DNA of 64,000 nucleotides from contig QFQQ01000025.1 in assembly GCA_003243445.1 (NCBI GenBank), positions 1 to 64,000 on the forward strand, given 5' to 3'. The position numbers were made by a program, and so were the translations under genes. Shown here piece by piece: positions 1 through 9,012 of the stretch. This stretch comes from Citrobacter freundii. GTDB lineage: Bacteria > Bacteroidota > Bacteroidia > Chitinophagales > Chitinophagaceae. The notes below the pieces were generated by a model that saw only the letters and a program-made list of their open reading frames with translations, searched no databases and was not told the origin of the DNA. Numbering within the stretch: the first letter of the stretch is position 1; each line of letters begins with the position of its first letter.

Positions 1-193
<193 letters not shown>

Positions 194-221
194 TTATATT
201 TACATTTCTAATTTTCTGACT

Positions 222-1229
222 ATGGTAAAACCGCTTTTATTATTTATTTTCTTTATTGCTTCTCTTGCGGGTTTGAATGCTCAGGATGGCCTGGTGGTAA
301 AACAGGGCGATAAAGGATTATATCTTGAGCATACGGTTTCGTCAGGGCAGGGGCTGTATTCAGTCGGAAGATTATATAGCGTAAGCCCGAAATATATCGC
401 TTCATTCAATAAGCTGGATATGAATAAAGGCCTCGAGATCGGCCAGGTTGTTCGTATTCCGCTCACCGACACTAATTTCACTCAGAAGAATAATAAAGGC
501 GTTCCCGTTTATTACACTGTTGGTGCAAGCGAAGGGCTGATGAAAGTGAGCAATGTCAATAATAAAGTGACATTGCAAAAACTCCGCGACTGGAATGGTC
601 TTAAGAGCGATGCATTGCAGGTTGGTCAACGCCTGATCGTGGGTTATCTGACGGCAAAGGAAATGCAGAACTATACAGCATCTGCACCCAAACCGACACC
701 AGTCAAACAGGACGAAAAACCCGTGACCAAACCAGGCCCGGTAGAGGATAAGCCTAAAACGCAGCCGGTAACAACGACGCAACCCGAACCTGTACAACCT
801 GCGCCAAAAGAAGAACCAAAGAAAGAAGAACCGAAGCGCGAGGAACCGAAACGCGAAGAACCTAAACGCACCGAACCTGTTTCAAAACCTCAGGCGCCCA
901 GCAGCGAACAGGGATATTTCAAGACAGATTACGAACAACAGATCAAGCAAAACCCTGTTTCAAAAAATACAACCGTTACCGCCGGCATCTTCAAAACCTC
1001 CAGTGGATGGGAAGACGCAAAATATTATTTACTGATCGACGGCGTGGCAACGGGCACGATCGTTCAACTCATCAATCCCGACAACAACAAAGCCATCTAC
1101 GCAAAAGTATTGGGCGAAATGAATGGCATCCGGCAGAACCAGGGACTGGGGATCAGGATCAGCAATGCGGGAGCTGCTGCGCTGGGACTGGGAGACACGG
1201 AGAAAGCTATTTTGAAAATTGCATATTGA
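222..1229 (+). CDS. LysM-domain cell-wall-binding protein, secreted
   Basis: 335-residue exported protein. I start it at the ATG at 222, because this gives a clean signal peptide (hydrophobic residues 4-17, ending near NAQ); the longer reading frame from 159 runs through a repeat arm. Two LysM modules are visible at about residues 36-82 and 96-143, each with the YTV/LEHTV start and a GQ-V-R/GQRL end, so it should bind peptidoglycan or another N-acetylglucosamine polymer. A Pro/Lys/Glu linker with repeated EPKREEPKR follows (about 155-230). The C-terminal ~80 residues look like a small beta-barrel domain, possibly related to the RlpA double-psi barrel; that part is inference. The gene converges on fmt. 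Its exact role is unknown. Confidence 0.85.
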   Translation: MVKPLLLFIFFIASLAGLNAQDGLVVKQGDKGLYLEHTVSSGQGLYSVGRLYSVSPKYIASFNKLDMNKGLEIGQVVRIPLTDTNFTQKNNKGVPVYYTVGASEGLMKVSNVNNKVTLQKLRDWNGLKSDALQVGQRLIVGYLTAKEMQNYTASAPKPTPVKQDEKPVTKPGPVEDKPKTQPVTTTQPEPVQPAPKEEPKKEEPKREEPKREEPKRTEPVSKPQAPSSEQGYFKTDYEQQIKQNPVSKNTTVTAGIFKTSSGWEDAKYYLLIDGVATGTIVQLINPDNNKAIYAKVLGEMNGIRQNQGLGIRISNAGAAALGLGDTEKAILKIAY

Positions 1230-1241
1230 TGGAGAGGACCT

Positions 1242-1484
1242 CGGACCGCCGACCGCCGACCGCAGACCGCCGACCGCAGACGTTTCATGATAGGAAGTAG
1301 TATCCGTTGTCTTCGAACTTCAATGTGACACAACTAAATAAAGGGAGAGCCTTCTGATTTCAGAAGGCTCTCCCTTTATTTAGTTGTGCTCTATTTTCGT
1401 TGTTTTATTTTCATCTGTATAAACGACCATCTTACATCAGACACGTCTGCGGTCGGCGGTCTGTCGTCCGCGGTCCGACCGCGC
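1242..1484. repeat. Heptamer inverted-repeat element C1 (GACCGCC units)
   Basis: Left arm 1242-1282 consists of heptamers GACCGCC/GACCGCA. Right arm 1444-1484 is the reverse complement (TGCGGTCGGCGGTCTG and on). It fills the gap between the convergent LysM and fmt genes and encloses the perfect hairpin at 1329-1388. Confidence 0.85.
1329..1388. terminator. Perfect 28-bp hairpin inside element C1, probable bidirectional terminator
   Basis: A 60-nt perfect palindrome: 28-bp stem with loop ATTT. Its centre GCCTTCTGATTTCAGAAGGC recurs exactly in the hairpin at 10040-10077. It lies between convergent genes, and each strand ends the stem with a T-rich CTTTATTTAGTTG, so termination in both directions is plausible. 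Confidence 0.7.
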
Positions 1485-1497
1485 AGCGGTCGATCCC

Positions 1498-2508
1498 TCA
1501 CACATTTGCCGGCGGAGGCCTGAACCCTCTCAAAAAATCCTCCACATTCATTCTCTTTTTTCCCTCAAGCTGCAATTCTTTCACATCAAGATATCCATCT
1601 GAGCAAACAAACCGGAAGTAAGTTTTACCATCCGTTACATAATTACCCGTCTCCTGTTGAGGCTTGTGATCCTCTCCTTCATAATGTTTTTCGCTGCGAT
1701 AGATCTTGAACGTTTTGCCATCGAGGGCAGTGAAGGCGCCGGGAAAAGGAGAGAGGCCGCGTATAAGATTGTGCACTTCCTGCGTGGTTTTGGAAAAATC
1801 AATGCGGCTGGTTTCAGTGAAGATCTTGGGCGCGTGTTTGAGTTCTTCGTTGCTGACGGATGATTGAGGGATTGGTTGCAGGGTGCCGTCTGCAAGCCCC
1901 TTTACCGTTTTGACGAGTACTGCTGCACCGATCTCTTTCATCCGGTCATGCACTTCACCGGCGGTTTCGTTCTCGCCTATGGGAAAGCTTTCCTGCATCA
2001 GGATATCACCCGTATCAATGGCATGCTGAAGTTTGAACGTGGTCACGCCTGTTTCCTTTTCACCATTGATCACAGCCCAGTTGATCGGTGCTGCCCCGCG
2101 ATATTGCGGCAGTAATGATCCGTGAAGGTTCACCGTGCCGAGAGGCGGCATATTCCAAACCACTTCAGGCAGCATGCGGAAGGCAACAACGATCTGCAGA
2201 TCTGCCTGTAATGATCTTAATTCTTCCAGGAATTCAGGGTTCTTTAATTTCTCTGGCTGCAATACATGCAGGTTGTGCTCAACCGCGTATTTTTTTACAG
2301 CGCTTTCCGTCATCTTCATCCCGCGGCCCGCAGGTTTATCGGGAGCGGTGATCACGCCAACGATATTGTAGCCTGCGCGGACAAGCGCATCCAGCGACGC
2401 TACGGCAAACTCCGGTGTACCCATAAACACGATCCTTGTTGCCGGTACCAACCCAAACGATACAGTATTTGGTCCTAACCCTTTCTGCTTATGCTGATAT
2501 TCGATCAT
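1498..2508 (-). CDS. fmt: Methionyl-tRNA formyltransferase
   Basis: Formylates Met-tRNAi with 10-formyl-tetrahydrofolate for translation initiation. The N-terminal formyltransferase domain shows RIVFMGTPEFAV near the start and the catalytic stretch NLHGSLLPQYRGAAPINWAV, with the conserved Asp in DTGDIL. The C-terminal domain (about residues 230-330) fits Fmt. 336 residues from the ATG at 2508; the first ~20 residues (MIEYQHKQKGLGPNTVSFG) are not typical, and a TTG start a few codons before RIVFMG is possible. It lies 21 bp downstream of namZ on the same strand, so the two may be co-transcribed. Confidence 0.95.
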   Translation of the reverse strand: MIEYQHKQKGLGPNTVSFGLVPATRIVFMGTPEFAVASLDALVRAGYNIVGVITAPDKPAGRGMKMTESAVKKYAVEHNLHVLQPEKLKNPEFLEELRSLQADLQIVVAFRMLPEVVWNMPPLGTVNLHGSLLPQYRGAAPINWAVINGEKETGVTTFKLQHAIDTGDILMQESFPIGENETAGEVHDRMKEIGAAVLVKTVKGLADGTLQPIPQSSVSNEELKHAPKIFTETSRIDFSKTTQEVHNLIRGLSPFPGAFTALDGKTFKIYRSEKHYEGEDHKPQQETGNYVTDGKTYFRFVCSDGYLDVKELQLEGKKRMNVEDFLRGFRPPPANV

Positions 2509-2529
2509 GCTGCGAAGATAGAACAGCGA

Positions 2530-3846
2530 TCACTCAGCATACAACAAATATTTTTGACGGATCTCCCTGAACTTAACCAGGTCAGGTTCCCAGCTTTTGC
2601 GGATCGCAGCTTCAGACATGCCCTTTTGAATTTGTATACGCAGTTCACTGTTGCCCGCCAGCTTATCAAAAAAAGATTCTTCCATCTTTCCTGATTTCGG
2701 AATAATAAAGAAACTGTCTTTTTGCGGGAAGAGGCGATAGGCTTCCAGCAGCCATTTCAGTTGCAGTTTATTGTCAACTTCTTTTTCTACTTTTTCAACA
2801 GAGCCGCTGAGATCCCAGCCATAACAACGCTTTCCATAAAGTTTGGAATTCTTTGCTCCTTCATTCGGATTCGGGGTGAAGGAATAAAGATCCTTTGGTA
2901 AAGATGGATGACCAAAAACCTGGAATGGCTTATCAGTACCGCGGCCTTCGCTTAAGACCGTTCCTTCAAAGAAACAGGTGGAAGGATAGAGATAGATCGA
3001 TTGAATGTTTGGAAGATTCGGTGACGGCTTTACCGGCAGCACATAGCGGCTTTTATGCGTGTAGTTTTCACAGGTAATGACCTTAAGGGCAAATTCTTTT
3101 TTACGGAATCTTACAGGATTGAACCAGCGATAAGAAGCGAGATAGATTGTGGGATCCTTATCCGGATGTTCATTTTCCAGTGCGATCGTATCCGCCAGCG
3201 ATTCGAGTTTTTTATTCAATTCAGGCTTCAGCCATTTTTCCGTGGTGATCATTCGGGCATATTCGCCGATCGTCATCCCATACACAACAGGTACTGGTTG
3301 ACGGCCGACAAAGGACTGATATTTTTTGTCCAGCACCGGTCCATCCACATAATGCCCATTCGGATTTGGACGGTCCAATATCAGTAATGGCTTATCATTT
3401 TCGATCGCAGCTTCTATATACGCTTCAAGTGAAGAAATATAGGTGTAAAAGCGGACACCGACATCCTGTATATCGAACAGCATTATATCCACCTCTTTCA
3501 GATCTTCCGGCGAAGGTTTTGTTTTACCCCCGTAAAGTGAAACAACCGGGATACCTGTTTTCGTATCCGTATAGTTCCCGATCTTTTCGCCCGCATCAGC
3601 CGTTCCCCTGAACCCATGTTCGGGTCCGAAGATCACGCTGATCGCAATACCCAGTTTACGCAACGTATCTACCAGGTGTGTATTCCCGACCATCGATGTG
3701 GGATTGGCAAACACACCGATCTTTTTACCTTTTATGAATGGCAGATATTCATCGATCCTTTCTGCCGCAGGTTTTATATTACCTGGCTGGGCAGTCAGCA
3801 ACAACGAAAGAAGAAAGGCTGGGAATAATAGCAGAATACGGCGCAT
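2530..3846 (-). CDS. namZ: Exo-beta-N-acetylmuramidase NamZ family (DUF1343), secreted
   Basis: 438 residues with a signal peptide (MRRILLLFPAFLLSLLLTAQ). The body matches the DUF1343/YbbC family: GVFANPTSMV, the strongly conserved FGPEHGFRG (about residues 93-101), DIMLFDIQDVGVRFYTY and LDRPNPNG. Members in Bacillus subtilis and Tannerella forsythia release N-acetylmuramic acid from the non-reducing ends of peptidoglycan fragments. This suggests wall recycling or salvage in the periplasm. It is followed closely by fmt. The divergent neighbour is the FKBP gene across repeat element B1. Confidence 0.9.
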   Translation of the reverse strand: MRRILLLFPAFLLSLLLTAQPGNIKPAAERIDEYLPFIKGKKIGVFANPTSMVGNTHLVDTLRKLGIAISVIFGPEHGFRGTADAGEKIGNYTDTKTGIPVVSLYGGKTKPSPEDLKEVDIMLFDIQDVGVRFYTYISSLEAYIEAAIENDKPLLILDRPNPNGHYVDGPVLDKKYQSFVGRQPVPVVYGMTIGEYARMITTEKWLKPELNKKLESLADTIALENEHPDKDPTIYLASYRWFNPVRFRKKEFALKVITCENYTHKSRYVLPVKPSPNLPNIQSIYLYPSTCFFEGTVLSEGRGTDKPFQVFGHPSLPKDLYSFTPNPNEGAKNSKLYGKRCYGWDLSGSVEKVEKEVDNKLQLKWLLEAYRLFPQKDSFFIIPKSGKMEESFFDKLAGNSELRIQIQKGMSEAAIRKSWEPDLVKFREIRQKYLLYAE

Positions 3847-3859
3847 GGGTTCTTTTTAC

Positions 3860-4076
3860 AAAGTTCAAAAAGATTCAGAAGTTTTTAGAGGTTCCAGAAG
3901 TTTCAGAGGTTCCAAAGGTTGCTACCGCAATCTGTGGATCTCTGCAGTCGCGGAAAATTGCCGCTGTAAGAATATCTTGGTTCTGGCAGCAGTTTTATCT
4001 CAAACAGGCAACGGCTTACAAATTGCGGTAGCAACCTTTGGAACCTCTGAAACCTCTGAAACTTCTGGAACCTTTT
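3860..4076. repeat. Nonamer inverted-repeat element B1
   Basis: Left arm 3860-3931 is made of 9-nt units such as AGGTTCCAG and AAGTTTCAG and ends in GTTGCTACCGCAAT. Right arm 4021-4076 begins ATTGCGGTAGCAAC and continues with GAAACCTCT/GGAACCTCT units. The ~90 nt loop is not coding. It fills the divergent namZ-FKBP gap (3847-4195), where I see nothing else except the likely promoters. Confidence 0.9.
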
Positions 4077-4195
4077 TTCCCTCTCCAACAAGTCAAAATA
4101 AACCAATTTTCCCACTCAGACGCCCCAAAATATTTACATGGTTGCATTGTCAAAAAAGCTACCTTGCAGGCCAATACTTAATTTAAAATTTTACA

Positions 4196-4651
4196 ATGCA
4201 ACAGGTAAAAAGTGGTGACAAGGTGAAGGTTCATTATCACGGCCGCCTCACCAGCGGAGAAACGTTCGATAAGTCTGAGGGTCGTGAGCCTTTGGAGTTC
4301 GAGGTTGGCAGCGGTGCGGTTATCAAAGGGTTTGATGAGGGCGTTACCGGAATGGCTGTTGGCGAGAAAAAGACCATTAATATCCCTTTCATGGAAGCAT
4401 ACGGACCGAGAAATCCTGAAATGATCATTGAAATGCCAAAAGACCGTTTCCCTCAGGATATGGAAGTGGAAGTAGGTATGCCACTGGTGATGAGCGATGG
4501 ACAGGGTAATCAATACCAGGTTGTTGTAACCGAACTGAAAGATGAGGCCGTTGTACTGGATGCCAATCACCCTCTCGCAGGAAAAGACCTGATCTTTGAC
4601 CTTGAACTGGTTGATATCAGTGGCGCAAAACCGCTGATCATCATGCCTTAA
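4196..4651 (+). CDS. FKBP-type peptidyl-prolyl isomerase, SlyD-like
   Basis: 151-residue cytosolic prolyl isomerase and likely chaperone. The FKBP core shows KVHYHGRLTSGETFDKS, the hydrophobic pocket GAVIKGFDEGVTGM and, at the end, ANHPLAGKDLIFDLELV, which is diagnostic of the SlyD subfamily with its insert-in-flap domain (about residues 70-125). Unlike E. coli SlyD there is no His/Cys-rich metal-binding tail; it stops at GAKPLIIMP. ATG at 4196 starts the recognisable domain directly. A hairpin at 4724-4750 separates it from pepT. Confidence 0.93.
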   Translation: MQQVKSGDKVKVHYHGRLTSGETFDKSEGREPLEFEVGSGAVIKGFDEGVTGMAVGEKKTINIPFMEAYGPRNPEMIIEMPKDRFPQDMEVEVGMPLVMSDGQGNQYQVVVTELKDEAVVLDANHPLAGKDLIFDLELVDISGAKPLIIMP

Positions 4652-4711
4652 GCAATAGATGAAACAAATGTTAAGACCATTTTCATAAATGGTTTTTATA
4701 AATTCATTGCA

Positions 4712-4719
4712 TAACTTTG
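4712..4719 (+). promoter_or_regulatory. -7 box upstream of pepT
   Basis: TAACTTTG matches the Bacteroidota -7 consensus TAnnTTTG. Its start point would fall inside the following hairpin (4724-4750), so either the hairpin is a leader structure of pepT or the box is fortuitous. No clear -33 element. Confidence 0.35.
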
Positions 4720-4723
4720 GAAA

Positions 4724-4750
4724 GAGCCTGGCAAAAGCCAGGCTTCTTTG
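4724..4750 (+). terminator. Hairpin between FKBP gene and pepT
   Basis: AGCCTGGC-AAAA-GCCAGGCT followed by TCTTTG. An 8-bp GC-rich stem with a short T-rich tail; probable terminator of the FKBP transcript. Confidence 0.6.
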
Positions 4751-4772
4751 TCGAATCAGGTAAACACTATAC

Positions 4773-6020
4773 ATGTTCACTAATTATACATTCACGGCTG
4801 CTGAGAGATTCCTGCGTTATGTTCAGATCGATACACAAAGCGATCCGCAATCCAACACGCATCCAAGCACAGAAAAACAGAAAGATCTTTCCCGGTTGCT
4901 TGCGGAAGAACTGAAGCAGATCGGTCTCGCCGATGTACATACAGATGAATGGGGCTATGTCTATGCCACCATTCCCTCCAACACAGATAAGAAAGTGCCG
5001 GTGATCTGTTTTTGCTCACACGTAGACACTGCGCCTGATTGCAGTGGCACGGGTGTAAAACCGATCGTTCACAGAAATTATAAAGGCCAGGATATTGTAT
5101 TGCCTGATGATAAAACACAGGTGCTGCGTCTTGAAGAATATCCGTATCTGAAACAACAGATCGGTAATGATATCATTACCGCAAGCGGGACAACCCTGCT
5201 CGGCTCTGATGACAAGGCTGGTGTAGCAGAGATCATGGATCTTGCGAATTTTTTGCAGACGCATCCGGAAGTCAAACATGGTGAGGTCAAGATACTCTTC
5301 ACGCCCGATGAAGAAGTTGGCCGTGGTACGGCAAAAGTTGATCTGCAGAAATTAGGCGCGCAATACGGGTACACACTTGATGGCGGAGAATTGGGCAGCG
5401 TGGAAGATGAAACCTTCAGTGCCGATGGTGTGGAACTGATCATTCACGGCGTGATCGCACATCCTGGCTATGCAAAGGGAAAGATGGTCAATGCGATGAA
5501 GATCGCGGGACAGATACTTGCCGAATTACCCAAAGACAGGCTTTCTCCTGAAAGCACCGAAGGTAAAAGAGGCTTTATTCATCCCGTACGTGTGGAAGGT
5601 CTTGCAGAGAAATGCACAATTGAATTTATCATCCGCGATTTTGAAACACCGGGCTTGAAAAAGAAAGAAGATTTTCTCAGAACACTGGTGGAGGAAACGA
5701 TCCGTTTCCACATTGGTTCTTCTTTTGAATTTCATGTGAAGGAACAATACCGCAATATGAAAGAGATCCTCGATGTTCATCCGCAGGTCGTTGAATACGC
5801 AAAGCTTGCTGTTGAGCGTGCGGGCCTGCAGGTGAAAATGGAAAGCATCCGCGGGGGGACAGATGGAAGCCGGTTGTCATTTATGGGATTGCCCTGCCCG
5901 AATTTATTCACAGGTATGCAGGCGATCCATTCCAAACTTGAACATATCAGTGTGCAGGATATGAATAAGGCAGTGGAAATGCTGGTGAATCTGGTGCAGG
6001 TGTGGGAAGAGAAGAGCTAG
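4773..6020 (+). CDS. pepT: Peptidase T (tripeptide aminopeptidase)
   Basis: 415-residue M20 family metallopeptidase that removes the N-terminal residue of tripeptides in the cytosol. Visible M20 elements: CSHVDTAP (zinc His/Asp, about residue 80), GSDDKAG (bridging Asp, about 145), TPDEEVGRGT (catalytic and zinc Glu), LDGGELG, and the dimerisation-domain stretch IHGVIAHPGYAKGKMVNA. RGGTDGSRLS near the C-terminus is typical of PepT. Length matches the family. The stop codon TAG is the first bases of a solitary nonamer arm. Confidence 0.95.
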   Translation: MFTNYTFTAAERFLRYVQIDTQSDPQSNTHPSTEKQKDLSRLLAEELKQIGLADVHTDEWGYVYATIPSNTDKKVPVICFCSHVDTAPDCSGTGVKPIVHRNYKGQDIVLPDDKTQVLRLEEYPYLKQQIGNDIITASGTTLLGSDDKAGVAEIMDLANFLQTHPEVKHGEVKILFTPDEEVGRGTAKVDLQKLGAQYGYTLDGGELGSVEDETFSADGVELIIHGVIAHPGYAKGKMVNAMKIAGQILAELPKDRLSPESTEGKRGFIHPVRVEGLAEKCTIEFIIRDFETPGLKKKEDFLRTLVEETIRFHIGSSFEFHVKEQYRNMKEILDVHPQVVEYAKLAVERAGLQVKMESIRGGTDGSRLSFMGLPCPNLFTGMQAIHSKLEHISVQDMNKAVEMLVNLVQVWEEKS

Positions 6021-6056
6021 AGGTTTGGAAGGTTTGGGAGGTTTGGGAAGTTTGCC
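6018..6056. repeat. Solitary nonamer arm B2
   Basis: Four units of AGGTTTGGA/AGGTTTGGG/AAGTTTG starting in the pepT stop codon. No matching inverted arm follows; instead the unrelated inverted repeat D fills the rest of the gap. Confidence 0.75.
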
Positions 6057-6118
6057 GTGTTTGATGGCGTGAAAGTTTTTTTATTTGTGTTTTTGAAATG
6101 CGAGCTTATTGCTAATCA

Positions 6119-6425
6119 CGATGGCGCATTCTTCACCCACGATTAAAATTCAACGTTGGTTAGTTAGTAAAACCTGCCTGAATTGCCCGATGTAGGGCCC
6201 CCTCTAAATCTCCCCCTTCAGGGGAGACTTTGCTTTCCGACACAAGGCAATTGTTTTTTTAATCGTACATCTGTATTCGATATAAAATGAAAAATCTTTA
6301 AAAAACGACCTAAAGTCTCCCCTGAAGGGGGAGATTTAGAGGGGGCCTAACGCCGGGCGATCGAATAGCTTTCCGCTAACTAAACGACATTGAATTTTAA
6401 TCGTGGGGGAGGAATGCGCGATCTA
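6119..6425. repeat. Long inverted repeat D between convergent genes
   Basis: Two ~110 bp imperfect arms, 6119-6230 and 6313-6425, around an ~80 nt A/T-rich loop. The inner ~35 bp (6197-6230 against 6313-6347, CCCCCTCTAAATCTCCCCCT and on) pair almost perfectly, and an outer block CCACGATTAAAATTCAA also pairs; the middle has drifted. The right arm carries, on the minus strand, the 16-mer CAATGTCGTTTAGTTA that recurs at 38612-38627. With B2 it fills the pepT-oxidoreductase gap 6021-6492. Confidence 0.85.
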
Positions 6426-6492
6426 TAAGCAGTTGATCGCATCTTCCCAAGAGAAGAGTCCAATTGAACAGCTTCCCCTTCAAAATACACTG

Positions 6493-7497
6493 TTATCTGA
6501 GGTTAAATGTCTGCGCCAGCAGCCTGTAAGAATTCAGCCGGTCTTCCTTTGTTTCGGAAAATGTAGCAACCACAATTTCTTCAGTGCCGAAGTTGACGGC
6601 CAACTCTTCAAATTGTTTCTTTAATTCTACAGGTGTTCCGGCAAAATAACGGTTGCGGTGATATTGCAACCGTTGCAGATCTGCAGCAGTATATTCATGA
6701 TCTTTGATATCGTCATAAGAATAGAGCTGCTGATAGTTTCCTTTTTCAAAACTCAGCAAGCGGTAATCGTAAAGCGCCCTTGCCCGGGCATTTTTTTCTT
6801 CGTCTTCGGAGCAGAATGCAAAAATGCCGACATTGGTGACCGGGCCGGAGAATTCTTCTGATGGTTTAAATTTGTCTTTATACAATCTTACTGCTTCAGG
6901 ACCTCCGATGGGATTGATGAATTGTGCATAGGAGAGACCCATCCCGAAATGAGCTGCCAGGAAAGCACTTTCGCCGCTGGAGGTCAGTGCCCACATGGAT
7001 GGCGACGATTGTATGGAAGGAATGGCTTTGATCTTTCCATTCAGGTTATTGGGTGTGGGTGTTTCGTAAAAATAGTCATGCAGTTCCCTGATCTGCTGGA
7101 TGTATTCCTGCGGATCAAATGTGTTGGAGGGATTCAATAGCTGTGAGGTGGCGCGGTCGCCGCCGGGCGCTCTTCCCAATCCGAGATCGATGCGGTGCGG
7201 GTAAAGCGCTTCCAGCATCCGGAAATTCTCTGCCACTTTCAATGAGCTATGGTTCGGCAGCATGATCCCGCCGGAACCAAGCCGGATCTTTTTTGTTTCA
7301 CCCCCTAATCTTGCGATCATTACCTCAGGTGCTGCGCCGGCAAGCGTAACAGAATTATGGTGTTCTGAAAGCCAGTAACGCGTGAATCCGACACTGTCTG
7401 CCAGCCTGGCCAGTTCGATTGTTTCCTGTAACGAATCCTCCGCAGTGCTGCCTTTGCGGATGGGAGTCTGATCGAGCACACTTAATTTCAACTGCAT
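6493..7497 (-). CDS. LLM-class flavin-dependent oxidoreductase (luciferase-like)
   Basis: 334-residue flavin-dependent monooxygenase of the bacterial luciferase-like family, of the MsnO8/YhbW type. Visible: LSVLDQTPIRKG at the N-terminus, YWLSEHHN (about residues 42-49), GSGGIMLPNHSSLKVAENFRMLEAL and LGLGRAPGGD, all conserved in this subgroup. It should use reduced FMN; the substrate cannot be deduced. It stands alone, convergent with pepT and divergent from the OmpA-like gene. Confidence 0.9.
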   Translation of the reverse strand: MQLKLSVLDQTPIRKGSTAEDSLQETIELARLADSVGFTRYWLSEHHNSVTLAGAAPEVMIARLGGETKKIRLGSGGIMLPNHSSLKVAENFRMLEALYPHRIDLGLGRAPGGDRATSQLLNPSNTFDPQEYIQQIRELHDYFYETPTPNNLNGKIKAIPSIQSSPSMWALTSSGESAFLAAHFGMGLSYAQFINPIGGPEAVRLYKDKFKPSEEFSGPVTNVGIFAFCSEDEEKNARARALYDYRLLSFEKGNYQQLYSYDDIKDHEYTAADLQRLQYHRNRYFAGTPVELKKQFEELAVNFGTEEIVVATFSETKEDRLNSYRLLAQTFNLR

Positions 7498-7605
7498 GTA
7501 GGGGTAACAAATGGCAGAGTAAAAGGTTTTGCGGGAGGTTTTCAGCGGGCAGGCCGGGCAATGTCATTAAGTTAAGAAGTTTGTTCCTCCAATACTGGCG
7601 TATGG

Positions 7606-7740
7606 TTCCCGCAGATTTCGCAGATTTATCAGTCCGGCAAATGAAATGATTACCTGTAGACGACTGTGTTTTATTAGTGCCCGCAGATCTCGCAGATAAT
7701 TTTCTGATAACCCGAAGATATCTGCGTAATCTGCGGGCCT
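7606..7740. repeat. Nonamer element G with three arms (CGCAGATTT units)
   Basis: Two arms in one direction (7609-7630 and 7679-7700, CCCGCAGATTTCGCAGATT and relatives) and one in the other (7718-7740, ATCTGCGTAATCTGCGGGC). The 9-nt period is clear. It lies in the divergent gap 7498-7843, in which I see no gene; short frames there are shadows. Confidence 0.75.
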
Positions 7741-7843
7741 CGTCCGCGGTAGCGCAGCGAGGAGGATACTCACTTGCCGGCACAATGCAATGCGAAGAAG
7801 CCCGATGATAATTCTTAAAATAAACACCCTATTTTAGACGATA

Positions 7844-8959
7844 ATGCGTCAACTGATTTCCTCCATATTCCTGCTCTTTTCCCTCCAATCTTACACACAG
7901 GGACTACTCGCCAATGGCGGATTTGAAGACGTAAACATATGTACCGAATACAATGCACCTTGCGCGCCTGAAGCATGGATGAGTTCTTCCAGCGGCTTCG
8001 TTAATTATTTCAAAGATCCCGGGAGAGCGCATACTGGCCTCGCCTGCATGGCTATTGAGGCAGCGCATCTTCAGAAAAAATATAACCGCACGTATCTGCG
8101 GACAAGGCTGGTCTGCGGATTAAGAAAAGATAATCTCTACAGGATCGAGTTCTATATAAAATCCATTCATCCCATTCTCGACAGTGTGGGTATTCTTTTT
8201 ACCAGCAATGATCCGTTATATGGAAAGACGTTCATGCAGGGCATCGCACCCTCCGCATACCTGCAGGGAAGTGTATTGCCCGGCAGTTTTGGTGACAGCG
8301 CCTGGCGAAAAGTGCAGCTAACTTATAAGGCCACGGGAGAAGAAGTTTATCTGCTTGCAGGATATTTTGCAAAAGCTGACTATCGTGGCGACAGGAAGGA
8401 TCAGCTTGAGAACCGCTACTTCATTTTCCTTGATGATTTTTCCATGTATCCGTTGGATCCGAATGAACACCTCTGCTCAAACTGGCAGGATGCAACAGAT
8501 GAGATCTATGCCGAAAATGAAAGACATGAACTGATTGACCGCAAGATGAGGTACTACAGGAATGCACCGATGCCTACACCTGAATTGCAACGGAACAGTG
8601 TGACCGTGATCGACACACTTGTATTACCGGATATACTTTTTGAAACGGGAAAGGCTGTTCTGCAATCATCCGGCTTTGGTGTGCTGGACAGTATCATCCG
8701 TGCTGCAAATGGTAAGCAGATCGATTCGCTGATATTCAAGGGACATACAGACAATACAGGTTCGTTTGCATCCAATGAAGTACTTTCAAAGAACCGTGCA
8801 AGAACTGTTGCGGATTACGTTGCGCCGCGCATCAGTAAGAAGCCTGTTCCGGTGTTCATTTATGGAATGGCCGACCGCATACCGGTTTCGGATAATAGTA
8901 CGCCGGCTGGCCGTCAGAAAAATCGCCGCGTAGAAGTACTGGTTTACCTCCGGGAATAA
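7844..8959 (+). CDS. Outer-membrane protein with C-terminal OmpA domain
   Basis: 371 residues with an N-terminal signal peptide (MRQLISSIFLLFSLQSYTQG). Residues ~20-205 form a beta-rich region starting LLANGGFEDVNICTEYNAPCAPEAW, as found in Bacteroidota surface proteins with a galactose-binding-like fold (inference). The C-terminal ~110 residues are an OmpA/MotB-type peptidoglycan-binding domain: ILFETGKAVLQSSGFGVLDS, FKGHTDNTGSFASNEVLSKN-RA, and GRQKNRRVEVLVY. It probably tethers the envelope to peptidoglycan. An imperfect -7 box, TATTTTAG, is at 7830-7837. Confidence 0.85.
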   Translation: MRQLISSIFLLFSLQSYTQGLLANGGFEDVNICTEYNAPCAPEAWMSSSSGFVNYFKDPGRAHTGLACMAIEAAHLQKKYNRTYLRTRLVCGLRKDNLYRIEFYIKSIHPILDSVGILFTSNDPLYGKTFMQGIAPSAYLQGSVLPGSFGDSAWRKVQLTYKATGEEVYLLAGYFAKADYRGDRKDQLENRYFIFLDDFSMYPLDPNEHLCSNWQDATDEIYAENERHELIDRKMRYYRNAPMPTPELQRNSVTVIDTLVLPDILFETGKAVLQSSGFGVLDSIIRAANGKQIDSLIFKGHTDNTGSFASNEVLSKNRARTVADYVAPRISKKPVPVFIYGMADRIPVSDNSTPAGRQKNRRVEVLVYLRE

Positions 8960-9012
8960 TTATTATCAGATTGTCAGGCCTTATCTTATCTTAGTTGACA
9001 AAATCACGCACA

